The notes under the pieces: generated by a model
What the model was told of the DNA's origin: nothing
Seen by the model: the letters and a program-made list of their open reading frames with translations, nothing else
The model's database searches: none
DNA from: Thermoplasmata archaeon
GTDB taxonomy: Archaea > Thermoplasmatota > Thermoplasmata > RBG-16-68-12
Length of the DNA stretch: 64,000 bases
Assembly: GCA_036395115.1 (NCBI GenBank)
Contig: DASWDU010000022.1
Span: 30,474-94,473 of the forward strand
Direction: 5' to 3'
Shown: in pieces, positions 24,355 through 32,757 of the stretch
Layout of the letters: every line of letters starts with the position of its first letter
Numbering within the stretch: position 1 is the stretch's first letter
Position numbers and translations under genes: made by a program

Positions 24355-25434
24355 ATGGTGAGGACTTCTGGATTCAATGGCGTGAAGAAAATCGGCATAC
24401 TTGCGTTCGCATTGGCGGCGGTCGCGGTCCTCACGGCACCGTCCGCCGCCGCGGTCAGTCCGAACCGATACACCGTCACGCCCCTCGTCTCAAACAACGG
24501 CGTGCCGGGCACGGTGGTGGACGCGAACCTCGTGAACGCATGGGGTCTCGTCGCCGGCCCAGCGACGCCTTGGTGGGTCGCGGACAACGGCGCGGACCTA
24601 TCGACGCTCTACAACGCGACCGGGGCGAAGCGCGCCCTCGAAGTCGGCGTTGCGGGTGCTCCGACCGGTCTCGTCTTCAACTGCGATTCGACGAGCTTCC
24701 GTGTGGGCAGCAGCAACGCCGGGGCGTTGTTCATCTTCGCGACCGAAGGCGGCACGATTGCCGGCTGGCATCCGTCCCTCGGGACCGTGGCGCAGGTGAA
24801 GGTGGACTCCTCCGGCGCGGGCGCGGTCTACAAGGGGCTCGCGATCGCCTCGACCGCGACCGGGCTGCAGCTCTATGCGACCGATTTCGCCAACGCGCGC
24901 GTCGATGTGATCAACACGACCTGGGCCGTGCAGACGACGGGCGGATTCGTCGATCCGAGTCTCCCCGCCGGATACGCCCCGTTCGGGATCCAGACGATCG
25001 GCACGCGAATCTTCGTCACATACGCGAGGCAAACCCCGGGCTCGAATGACGAGACGGCTGGTCCGAGCCTCGGCTTCGTCGACGCCTACGACACCACCGG
25101 GAACCTGCTCGTCCGCGTCGCGCAGCGCGGCCAGCTGAACGCGCCGTGGGGCATTGCGATGGCCCCGGCGAGCTTCGGCTTCTTCGGCGGCGACCTGCTC
25201 ATCGGAAACTTCGGGGACGGCCACATCAACGCGTACCAAGAACAGGCGGACGGGACCTTCGAGCTGGCCGGTACGCTCCGCACGTCCGACGGACACAGGC
25301 TTGCAATCGACGGACTCTGGGCCTTGCAGTTCGGACACGGCGCGACGGCCAACGGCCCGACGGACACGCTGTTCTTCACCGCGGGCCCGAACGACGAGGA
25401 GGACGGACTCTTCGGCTCGATCCGAGCCGCGTAG
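24355..25434 (+). CDS. Secreted TIGR03118-like beta-propeller protein
   Basis: 359 residues from the ATG at 24355. A Sec signal peptide is clear: VKKIGILAFALAAVAVLTAP, with cleavage after SAAA. The mature part repeats short beta-propeller-like blades with the TIGR03118 hallmarks DANLVNAWGLVAGPATPWWV near the start, ANARVDVINTTW in the middle, APWGIAMAP, GDLLIGNFGDGHINAY, and the final GLWALQFGHGATANGPTDTL and FTAGPNDEEDGLFG. Extracellular; function unknown. Mostly bacterial in my experience, so horizontal acquisition is possible. Stands alone. Confidence 0.82.
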   Translation: MVRTSGFNGVKKIGILAFALAAVAVLTAPSAAAVSPNRYTVTPLVSNNGVPGTVVDANLVNAWGLVAGPATPWWVADNGADLSTLYNATGAKRALEVGVAGAPTGLVFNCDSTSFRVGSSNAGALFIFATEGGTIAGWHPSLGTVAQVKVDSSGAGAVYKGLAIASTATGLQLYATDFANARVDVINTTWAVQTTGGFVDPSLPAGYAPFGIQTIGTRIFVTYARQTPGSNDETAGPSLGFVDAYDTTGNLLVRVAQRGQLNAPWGIAMAPASFGFFGGDLLIGNFGDGHINAYQEQADGTFELAGTLRTSDGHRLAIDGLWALQFGHGATANGPTDTLFFTAGPNDEEDGLFGSIRAA

Positions 25435-25663
25435 ACCAATCGTGGAACCGAGTTCCCGTGCCGGGGTCGGCGAGGCTCGCATTCCGGCAACGAGGCTCGG
25501 AGCGCGTTTGGCTTTTCCGTCCATCGGCGGCGCCTTCGGGCCCGTCTGCCGCATTGATACCGCCCGGCTTGGCCCCCCGGTGCTGGGACTCAGCCATGAG
25601 AATGAGCGAGGAACCGTTAAGTCATCGAGAGACGACGGGCGGGCGTCGCAGAGCGGAGAGCCG

Positions 25664-26215
25664 ATGGCGGATGTCGTGCAGCTCAAGTCGAAGATCTGCC
25701 TCGTCGGCGAGGCGGCGGTCGGGAAGACGTCTCTGATCCGCCGGTTCGTCTTGGACCAGTTCGACGACTCGTACATCCGGACGCTCGGGGCGAAGGTCTC
25801 TAAGAAGTCGATGCGCCTCGAGCTTCCGGAGAAGAAAGCCGAGGTCGACATCACGATCGCGATCTGGGACGTCATCGGTCACTCCGGCTTCCGGCAGCTC
25901 CTCGGGGACGCGTTCTTCGACGGGGCGCAAGGGATCCTCGCCGTCGCGGACCTGACGCGGCGCGAGACCCTCACGGTCCTGCCGAACTGGGTCGAGGCGG
26001 TCGAGGAAGTCTCGGGCACGGTCCCGATCGTCCTCGCAGCGAACAAGGCCGACCTCAAGTCGGAGGCACAGTATGGCGAGACCGAGGTCGCCCCGGTGGC
26101 CGCGATCTTGGGGTGCGGTTTCCTCCCGACGTCGGCGAAGACGGGCCTGAACGTCGAAGACGCGTTCCTCCACCTCGGGAAGCTCATCGCGAAGGCGCAA
26201 CTCCGCGACGCGTGA
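25664..26215 (+). CDS. Ras/Rab-like small GTPase
   Basis: 183 residues. P-loop CLVGEAAVGKTSLI (15-23), switch I Thr in YIRTLGAK, G3 IWDVIGHSGF (69-73), G4 ANKAD (127-130) and G5 TSAKTG (156-159). The length and order fit the Ras superfamily. At the position of Ras Gln61 it has His73, which is uncommon and may lower or change intrinsic hydrolysis. There is no C-terminal Cys for prenylation. Archaeal Ras-like GTPases often work with roadblock/LC7 proteins; one is encoded at 35221. A TATA-like GTTAAG at about 25615 lies about 45 bp upstream of the ATG. Confidence 0.88.
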   Translation: MADVVQLKSKICLVGEAAVGKTSLIRRFVLDQFDDSYIRTLGAKVSKKSMRLELPEKKAEVDITIAIWDVIGHSGFRQLLGDAFFDGAQGILAVADLTRRETLTVLPNWVEAVEEVSGTVPIVLAANKADLKSEAQYGETEVAPVAAILGCGFLPTSAKTGLNVEDAFLHLGKLIAKAQLRDA

Positions 26216-26301
26216 GCCGCGGTGATTTGATAATCATCCCAGCGAGGTCGAAGACAAAGCGTTAAGGTGGGTCCCAGCGTCCGGCGCTCGGTGTCAATCC
26301 C

Positions 26302-27765
26302 ATGCCGCACCGGCCGTTCCACGGCACGGAACCGCGAGGGCTCCTGTCCGTCCTACGCTCCCCTGCCTTCGAGGGCCGATTCGGACGGATGTTCCCGAAC
26401 CTCCCGGCGTTCCTCCCGCCGGACGACGCGCTCGACGCGCTCGCGCGGGCGATGGTCGAGCCCGAGCCCAAGGAGGGCGAGGACGACACCGCGGGCGACA
26501 ACCCCGACATCCCTGCGGGCTTCACGTATTTCGGCCAGTTCGTCGACCACGACCTGACGTTCGATCCGACATCGAAGCTCCAGAGGGACAACGACCCGGA
26601 TGCGCTCGTCGACTTTCGCACGCCCCGCTTTGACCTCGACGCCGTCTACGGGCGGGGCCCGGACGACCAGCCGTTCCTGTACGAAGACGACGGCGTGCAC
26701 CTCCTGATCGGGAGGAATGAGGCGGGAGAGGACGACCTCCCTCGAAACGCGAAGGGTCGCGCGCTCCTCGGCGACGCCCGGAACGACGAGAACCTGATCG
26801 TCTCCCAACTCGCGCTCGGCTTCCTCAAGTATCACAACCGGGTCGTCGAGGCTCCCGCGGTCGCGGACGTGCCGCCGGAACGACGGTTCGACGAGGGCCG
26901 CCGGATCGTCCGCTGGCATTACCAGTGGGCCGTCGTCCACGACTTCCTCGGACGGCTCGTCGGGAACGAGGTGATCGACGACATCCTCCGACCCGTGTCA
27001 TTCAAGGTGCCCGCGGGTGGCGGATCAAGGACGATCAAGACGCTCTCGCCAGCTCTGAAGTTCTTCCATTGGAGGACCCGTCCGTTCATGCCCGTCGAGT
27101 TCTCCGTCGCCGCCTATCGGTTCGGGCACAGCATGGTCCGTGGAGAGTACGAGCTGAACGACGACGTGCAAGACGTCCCGATCTTCGCGAAGCCGCCGGC
27201 GGAGGACCTCCGGGGCTTCCGGCCCCTCCCGGCGGGGCATGTCATCGAATGGGCGCGGTTCTTCGAGTTTCAGGGCAGCCGCCTCGAGGTCCAGCCGAGC
27301 CGGAAGATCGACACGAAGCTCGCATTCGGGCTGAGCATCTTGCCCGAGGCGGTCGCGCGAGGCATCCGCGCGCTCGCGGAACGGGACCTGCGGCGAGGAA
27401 AGGCGCTCGGGCTGCCGTCAGGGCAGACCGTCGCTCGGGCGATCGGCCTTTCGGAGGATCTCATCATCCACGCTCGCGACTTGGAGCCCCTGCCGAAGAA
27501 TCTCGTCCGCGTCTTCGGGGAAGACACGCCCCTATTCTTCTACGTTCTCAAGGAAGCAGAGGTCCTGAGCAAGGGACAGCAGCTCGGCCCGGTCGGCGGC
27601 CGGATCGTCGCGGAGGTCCTCATCGGTCTGTTGCGCGGCGACCCGTTCTCGTTCCTCAGCATGCAGCCGAACTGGCGCCCGAAATCGGCCGAGTTCGGCG
27701 CACGGAAAGACGGCGAATTCACAGTCGCGGACCTGCTCCGGTTCGCCGGCGTGACGATCGGATGA
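26302..27765 (+). CDS. Animal-type haem peroxidase
   Basis: 487 residues with the peroxidase-cyclooxygenase signature: FGQFVDHDLT (distal His83 and ester-forming Asp84), GDARNDEN (catalytic Arg160), the helix LALGFLKYHNRVVE, and AAYRFGHSMVR (proximal His276). The later DLEPLPKNLVRVFGED part is also family-typical. There is no signal peptide, so unlike the animal enzymes it appears cytoplasmic. It probably oxidises small substrates or fatty acids with peroxide. The family is scattered in bacteria and rare in archaea, which suggests transfer. It lies downstream of the GTPase on the same strand but 87 bp apart. Confidence 0.9.
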   Translation: MPHRPFHGTEPRGLLSVLRSPAFEGRFGRMFPNLPAFLPPDDALDALARAMVEPEPKEGEDDTAGDNPDIPAGFTYFGQFVDHDLTFDPTSKLQRDNDPDALVDFRTPRFDLDAVYGRGPDDQPFLYEDDGVHLLIGRNEAGEDDLPRNAKGRALLGDARNDENLIVSQLALGFLKYHNRVVEAPAVADVPPERRFDEGRRIVRWHYQWAVVHDFLGRLVGNEVIDDILRPVSFKVPAGGGSRTIKTLSPALKFFHWRTRPFMPVEFSVAAYRFGHSMVRGEYELNDDVQDVPIFAKPPAEDLRGFRPLPAGHVIEWARFFEFQGSRLEVQPSRKIDTKLAFGLSILPEAVARGIRALAERDLRRGKALGLPSGQTVARAIGLSEDLIIHARDLEPLPKNLVRVFGEDTPLFFYVLKEAEVLSKGQQLGPVGGRIVAEVLIGLLRGDPFSFLSMQPNWRPKSAEFGARKDGEFTVADLLRFAGVTIG

Positions 27766-27781
27766 CGATCGACGTCATCTC

Positions 27782-29062
27782 CTACGACTCATCCGCGGGA
27801 CCGACCGCGGCCCGAATCGCGGCCTGATTCCGGCTCTCGCGGTACACCAAGAGCGTCATCGCGAACCCGATCGCCATGAGGCCTGCGCCGAGGAGGAACG
27901 GCGCGGCCGTGTTCACCTGTTCGAACAGGACGCCCGCGACCAAGGGACCCGGGACGCGCGCGAGGCTGCCGAGCGACTGGGTAATCCCAAGGATCGCGCC
28001 CTGCTCGTGCGGAGGCGTTCGCTTCGAGACGAGACTGGGGACGAGTGGGAATGCGATGGCGACTCCCGTCGCGACGACGCCGGTCAGGAGGACGTACGCG
28101 TTGACGTTGGCGATCCACGGCACGGCGGCCAGGCCTGCCATCATCGCGACCGTCCCCGTGGCCACGAGCCGCTCTTCCCCTGCACGGCGGGCGAGGCGGC
28201 CCGCCGCGGTCCCGACGACGATCTGGATCACGCCGATGTACACGAAGATCAACGCGAGTTCCGTCGTGCCCAGCCCGAAGTACGCGATCCCGAGACTCGG
28301 GAACGCGACGGGGATCCCGCTGAATGCGAACGACACGAGGATGAACGTGATCAGGAGCGCACGGATGGCGGGCCGCCGGATCGCATCGCGGAAGCTCGTC
28401 CGCCGGCGCGTCCCGTTCCGACGCCGCATATCCGGCGTCAGGGACTCCGGAAGGAGGAGGGCCGCGAGGCCGAAGTTCGATGCCGCGAGGGCGGCCGCGG
28501 CGAGCGCGGGCGCCGCAAGGCCAAGTGGAGCGAAGGTCCCGCCGATGACCGGCCCGACCGCGAACCCGACGCCGAAGGCCGCGCCGATCAATCCCATGCC
28601 CCGCGGCCGCTCCTGGGGCGTCGTGCGGTCCGCGACGTACGCCTGTGCAACGGAAAGGTTCCCGGACGCAACGCCCGCCAGAATTCGCGCCGTGAAGAGC
28701 AGCACGAGGGAGTTCGCGAAGGATAGCGTGAGGTGACCCGCGGTCGAGAGCACGAGGCTTCCGAGGAGGACCGGCCGCCGGCCCACGCGGTCGCTGAGCC
28801 GCCCGAGAATCGGCGAGAAGACGAATTGCATCGCGAAGAACGCGGCGATGAGGAGCCCGAGGATCGCCGGACCACCTCCGACTTGCTCCGTGTAGAACGG
28901 CAGGAGGGGAATGATGATCCCGAAGCCGATGAGGTCGACGAAGACCGTGAACAGCACGACGAGCAGCGGAGAGCGCTTCAGAGACCCAACCTCGAGAGGC
29001 CGTCGAGGACGTCGGTGGGATATATGATTGGCCCTGGCGTCCCCTCCCGAATGCGTCTCCAA
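27782..29062 (-). CDS. Major facilitator superfamily transporter (TetA-like)
   Basis: Up to 426 residues with twelve helices. MFS motif A is GRLSDRVGRRPVLLGSLV after helix 2, and motif C-like GLIGAAFGVGFAVGPVIGG lies in helix 5, as in proton-driven drug antiporters such as TetA. The conserved part starts at LKRSPLLVVLFTVFVDLIGF, about residue 28. The preceding frame to the ATG at 29062 overlaps a TATA-like ATATAT near 29021-29028. The true start may therefore be a non-ATG codon near 28981. Stops 17 bp from the converging peroxidase gene. Substrate unknown. Confidence 0.85.
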   Translation of the reverse strand: METHSGGDARANHISHRRPRRPLEVGSLKRSPLLVVLFTVFVDLIGFGIIIPLLPFYTEQVGGGPAILGLLIAAFFAMQFVFSPILGRLSDRVGRRPVLLGSLVLSTAGHLTLSFANSLVLLFTARILAGVASGNLSVAQAYVADRTTPQERPRGMGLIGAAFGVGFAVGPVIGGTFAPLGLAAPALAAAALAASNFGLAALLLPESLTPDMRRRNGTRRRTSFRDAIRRPAIRALLITFILVSFAFSGIPVAFPSLGIAYFGLGTTELALIFVYIGVIQIVVGTAAGRLARRAGEERLVATGTVAMMAGLAAVPWIANVNAYVLLTGVVATGVAIAFPLVPSLVSKRTPPHEQGAILGITQSLGSLARVPGPLVAGVLFEQVNTAAPFLLGAGLMAIGFAMTLLVYRESRNQAAIRAAVGPADES

Positions 29063-29102
29063 GAAATATGGATCTCCTCATACGGTCGACGCGGAAATTG
29101 AC

Positions 29103-30086
29103 ATGCCGTCAGAGAAGTCGATCACGACCTTGAAGAAAATCTCGATCCGCGACATCGAAGCCGCGAGGAAGCGGCTCGCCGGTCTCGTCCTCCGCACGCC
29201 GGTGATCCGGCTCGACGTGGAGGACGCACCCGCCGAAATCCACCTCAAGCTCGAGAACCTCCAGCCGACCGGATCGTTCAAGGTCCGCGGCGCGGGGAAC
29301 GCGATTTCCCTTCTTACTCCGACGGACCGGAAACGGGGCGTGTACACCTGCAGCGCCGGGAACATGGCGCAGGCTCTCGCGTGGCACGCCCGGCGCCTCG
29401 GCATTCCGTGCACGGTCATCGTGCCCGACACCGCGCCGCAGACGAAACTCGCCGGCATTCGGCGGTTCGGCGCAGAGATCGTGCAGCTCTCCTGGGACGA
29501 GGTCTGGAAGATCGGGATCACCCGCGTCTACGAACCGCTGAAGGACATGGTCTTCGTCCATCCGTTCAGCGAGTTCGGCATGATCGCGGGCAACGGGACG
29601 ATCGGCCTCGAGATTCTCGAAGACCTCCCGACGGTCGATGCGGTCGTCGTCCCCTACGGCGGCGGCGGACTGATCGGCGGCATCGCGACGGCGATCAAGG
29701 CGCGGCAGCCGAGGACGAAAGTGTACGCATGCGAACCGGAAACGGCCGCGCCGCTCGCGGCCTCCTTCGCGGCGGGCTCTCCGCAAGAGTTCAAGCGGAT
29801 CCCGAGTTTCGTAGACGGCTCCGGCGCGAGCAGCGTGCTCCCGGAGATGTGGGAATTGAATCGCCCGCTGCTGGCCGGTTCGATCGTCGTCTCCCTCCGC
29901 GAGGTCGCGTCCGCGATCAAGCTTCTCGTGGAGAGGCATCACGTCGTCTCGGAAGGTGCGGGCGGCAGTTCCGTCGCGGCCGCGCTCACCGGCAAGGCCG
30001 GAAGCGGGCGAGTCGTGGCGGTGGTATCCGGCGGCAACATCGATCCCGCGAAGCTGACGACGATCCTGGACGGCCGGGTCCCGTGA
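29103..30086 (+). CDS. Threonine/serine dehydratase-like PLP enzyme
   Basis: 327 residues, fold type II PLP enzyme. The PLP lysine is in LQPTGSFKVRGAGNA, the substrate loop is CSAGNMAQALA, the phosphate-binding loop is YGGGGLIGGIATA, and the C-terminal VVAVVSGGNID positions the ring nitrogen. It lacks the ACT-like regulatory domain of biosynthetic IlvA, so it resembles the catabolic or serine-racemase-like group. It deaminates threonine or serine to 2-oxo acids or racemises serine. The start is the ATG at 29103. It is divergent from the MFS gene with 40 bp between. Confidence 0.87.
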   Translation: MPSEKSITTLKKISIRDIEAARKRLAGLVLRTPVIRLDVEDAPAEIHLKLENLQPTGSFKVRGAGNAISLLTPTDRKRGVYTCSAGNMAQALAWHARRLGIPCTVIVPDTAPQTKLAGIRRFGAEIVQLSWDEVWKIGITRVYEPLKDMVFVHPFSEFGMIAGNGTIGLEILEDLPTVDAVVVPYGGGGLIGGIATAIKARQPRTKVYACEPETAAPLAASFAAGSPQEFKRIPSFVDGSGASSVLPEMWELNRPLLAGSIVVSLREVASAIKLLVERHHVVSEGAGGSSVAAALTGKAGSGRVVAVVSGGNIDPAKLTTILDGRVP

Positions 30087-30227
30087 ACGTGCACGGGGCG
30101 GACCGGCGATGGCCGGCCCAACGCCCTTGTCGCCCGACGTCATCGGGAGCACGATGACGCAGGGAGCAAAGGATAAGGACCGCGCACGGCATGGGACCGC
30201 GGACCCGTCGGGGGAGGCGAGCCCATC

Positions 30228-31424
30228 GTGTTGCATGTGACCTTCGCGACCCGAACGCACGGACCGCTGCAAGAACTAACGGAGCGGCGCGGGCGACTCA
30301 CGATCGAGGCGTATCCGCTCGGTCGGTACCTCCTGCTGCGCGGACTCGGAGACGTCGATGGCCTCGAGGACGCGCCGGAGATCGTCGCCTCCGGTCGGAA
30401 GGTCCTCCACGCGTCCCGCACGAACGGGGAACGCACTCTCCTCCTCGACGGCCACGCGGGAGACGAGGAGGTCATCGCGCGCCTCGCCGACCAGGACGTC
30501 CACGTCCTACCGCCGATCCTCTGGCGCCGGGGCGAGGCCCAGCTTTCGCTCCTCGTCGACGAGGCGACGGACCTCGTCACCCTCCAGGCGCGCTTCCCGC
30601 AAGCCCGGCTCGTGTCGAAGCGCACTCGAAAGGAAGCAGCGAAGGTCGCGTTGGCGTCGCCGCTCTTCCTCCCGGAGATGACGGAGAAGCAGGCCCGCGC
30701 GCTCCTCGCGGCGTCCGACGCCGGCTACTACGAGTTCCCGCGCAACGCGACCACGGAAGAGGTGAGTACGTCCCTGGGCGTCGCGCGCAGCACGTTCGAG
30801 CAACACCTGAACCGCGCCGAACATCACGTCGTGAGGGCGATGCTCCCGATGGTGCGGATGCGGGCCGGCCTCCCGCAGGACGAAGCCCTCGAGGTCTACT
30901 CGCGATTCAGCCGCGAGCTGGGGCTCTACGTCCGACTCGAGGTCCTCGGGGACGACGTGGCGGCCGTGTCGCTTTCCAAGGAACCGATCCCCGCCTCCGC
31001 GGGCGCGGACCATCCATACCTCGCGCGGATCCTCGAGCACATCCGAACGGGGGAGGACGACCTGCGAGACATCCCGCTGCAGTTGGAGCTCTCGCCGTTC
31101 GAGCGGGAGGTCCTCGAACTCCTGCGGACGATCCCGCCCGGCGCGACGATCACGTACGGTGAGATCGCGAAGCGGCTCGGGCACCCGAACGCCGCCCGCG
31201 CGGTCGGCAACGCGGTCGCCAGGAACCCCGCGCTCATCGTGATCCCGTGCCACCGCGTCGTGCCCGTGTCCGGCCGGCTCGGGAACTACTCGGGTGAAGG
31301 CGGCCCGGAGACGAAACGGCGGCTCCTGGAGCGCGAGGGAGCCCGGCTCGCAGTCCCCGGCGTCCCGCGAAATCCGATCAAGGACGCCGTCCGACCGCGG
31401 CCGCTCGCCCGATCCGGGACCTGA
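30228..31424 (+). CDS. HTH_10 (bacterio-opsin activator type) fused to O6-alkylguanine-DNA alkyltransferase
   Basis: 398 residues from a GTG at 30228. Residues 1-145 look like the N-terminal domain of archaeal BAT-type regulators (beta-rich, LSLLVDEATDLVTLQARFP). Residues about 150-202 are the HTH_10 domain: EMTEKQARALLAASDAGYYE then FPRNATTEEVSTSLGVARST and FEQHLNRAEHHVVRAML. The rest is a complete alkyltransferase: ELSPFEREVLELLRTIPPGA, TITYGEIAKRLGHPNAARAV, and the active-site PCHRV with Cys341. E. coli Ada joins the same enzyme to an AraC-type activator, so this may be an analogous alkylation-sensing regulator. That role is inference; a plain fused repair protein is possible. Confidence 0.88.
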   Translation: MLHVTFATRTHGPLQELTERRGRLTIEAYPLGRYLLLRGLGDVDGLEDAPEIVASGRKVLHASRTNGERTLLLDGHAGDEEVIARLADQDVHVLPPILWRRGEAQLSLLVDEATDLVTLQARFPQARLVSKRTRKEAAKVALASPLFLPEMTEKQARALLAASDAGYYEFPRNATTEEVSTSLGVARSTFEQHLNRAEHHVVRAMLPMVRMRAGLPQDEALEVYSRFSRELGLYVRLEVLGDDVAAVSLSKEPIPASAGADHPYLARILEHIRTGEDDLRDIPLQLELSPFEREVLELLRTIPPGATITYGEIAKRLGHPNAARAVGNAVARNPALIVIPCHRVVPVSGRLGNYSGEGGPETKRRLLEREGARLAVPGVPRNPIKDAVRPRPLARSGT

Positions 31425-31436
31425 GCTGCCGGCCGA

Positions 31437-31610
31437 TCACGCCTCCGTCGGCCGGATGCCGCCCGACACGGTGAACGGATGCTCCTCGGCCTCGGACGTC
31501 CTGGCCCGCCCTCGCTCGAGCTGAATCAGGAAGACGCGGAGCACGTGCGGGCGCCTTGGCAGGGACCTCGAAGCCTCCGATTCGCGGCACTTCACGAAAT
31601 CCAGAATCAT
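31437..31610 (-). CDS. Possible small protein with strong ribosome binding site
   Basis: A 57-residue frame, MILDFVKCRESEASRSLPRR and on to GGIRPTEA, with GGAGGAG at 31617-31623 six bases upstream of its ATG. It fills most of a gap between two genes and uses codons like its neighbours. I know no family; it has one Cys and is basic. The evidence is mainly the well-placed Shine-Dalgarno sequence, so it may be spurious. Confidence 0.35.
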   Translation of the reverse strand: MILDFVKCRESEASRSLPRRPHVLRVFLIQLERGRARTSEAEEHPFTVSGGIRPTEA

Positions 31611-31662
31611 GTCGAACTCCTCCAGAGAAATCAGATGGGAGCGAGCGCGGACAGGGTCCGGC

Positions 31663-32037
31663 TCACAGGGACTTGACGAAGCCCCAAATCGCTCCCACGA
31701 GGACGAGCGCCCCGGTCATCAAGCCCACGGTCGTGCCGGCCACGGCGACCAGCGCCAAGCCGGCGATCGCCGCGACGATCATCCCGTTCCGAACGTTGCG
31801 TTTCGACACGACGTAGCCTATCAGCCCGAGCGCGCCGAACAGCACGAGGAACACGGCCTTCGCGAGGGAGATGCCAAGGATTCGTTCCGCCACCAGGCTG
31901 GGCCCGAACGCCACGATGCCCACGAACGCGGCGATGGCCCCTCCGAGGGCGATCAGGACCTGGTAGGCCTGCATCCGCTCGAGCGCGCGCCACTTCGACG
32001 CGGCCCGCTCGGACCACGTTCCGGTTTCTGTAGACAT
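31663..32037 (-). CDS. Small four-helix membrane protein
   Basis: 124 residues. A polar N-terminus (MSTETGTWSERAASKWRALE) precedes four hydrophobic helices: VLIALGGAIAAFVGIVAF, LAKAVFLVLFGALGLIGYVV, GMIVAAIAGLALVAVAGTTV and GLMTGALVLVGAIWGFV. No motif suggests a function. The start is well supported: AGGAGGTGA lies at 32047-32055, 9 bases upstream, and a TATA-like GCTTAAGTA lies about 35-40 bp upstream. Confidence 0.75.
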   Translation of the reverse strand: MSTETGTWSERAASKWRALERMQAYQVLIALGGAIAAFVGIVAFGPSLVAERILGISLAKAVFLVLFGALGLIGYVVSKRNVRNGMIVAAIAGLALVAVAGTTVGLMTGALVLVGAIWGFVKSL

Positions 32038-32247
32038 GTTTCGTTCACCTCCTAATCCCGGCTGCGCGAGCGTACTTAAGCATCATTGGACGTTGGTCGA
32101 ACGCGGGGCGGGCGTCGATGGGATGATGTCGCGCGGGCGGACCGAAAAGGAGGACCCTCCCGCACAATCGGCGGGCTGCGGCGCGTCGAAGGACTTATAC
32201 CTTCCCCTCGATGCCCCGCGGGAGGCCTCGCGACGCCCAGGATCGAG

Positions 32248-32721
32248 ATGGACGGGGCCTTCCCGCTCGCCCTCGACGCGGTGTGGCGGCTTCTCCACGC
32301 GCATCTCGACGAGGTCACCCTCCGTGAGATCCATCCGTGGATCCTGAGCGGGCGGGTGGTCCGGGAGGGAGATGCGGTCCGACATGCCAGCTTGACGTTC
32401 CCCCGCGAGAAAATCGCGGAGCGAGAGGTGCGGATCCTGGGACGCCGGTCCCGCACGACGTGGACGTACGCAATCGAGCCGCCGTCGCGGTTCGCCTACG
32501 AAATCCGATTCGGGAACGGCTCGACGAGCCGCTTCGACAACGCATATGCGGCCGTCCCGACAGGCACGTTCGTCAAGACGGTCGGCGAGATCTCGATCAA
32601 GCGCGTGCCGACGTTCCTGGGAATCTGGGCCACCCGGCGACTCCTCGACCGCGCGGACGAGGAAGACCTTGCGTACGCCAAGAGGATGGAGCATCCTGAC
32701 GACCGAAATCAAAAAGGCTAA
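32248..32721 (+). CDS. SRPBCC-like small protein
   Basis: 157 residues from the ATG at 32248. The pattern fits the SRPBCC/START fold: a first strand AFPLALDAVWRLLHAHLDEV, beta strands with RVVREGDAVRHASLTFPREK and TWTYAIEPPSRFAYEIRFGN, then TGTFVKTVGEISIKRVP and a C-terminal helix (RRLLDRADEEDLAYAKRMEH). The family binds hydrophobic ligands. A TATA-like ACTTATACC at about 32201-32209 lies about 40 bp upstream. It ends 36 bp before the zinc-ribbon membrane protein gene on the same strand. Confidence 0.65.
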   Translation: MDGAFPLALDAVWRLLHAHLDEVTLREIHPWILSGRVVREGDAVRHASLTFPREKIAEREVRILGRRSRTTWTYAIEPPSRFAYEIRFGNGSTSRFDNAYAAVPTGTFVKTVGEISIKRVPTFLGIWATRRLLDRADEEDLAYAKRMEHPDDRNQKG

Positions 32722-32757
32722 GCCGACTCATTCGATAGATGGACCTCGGTGGAATTG

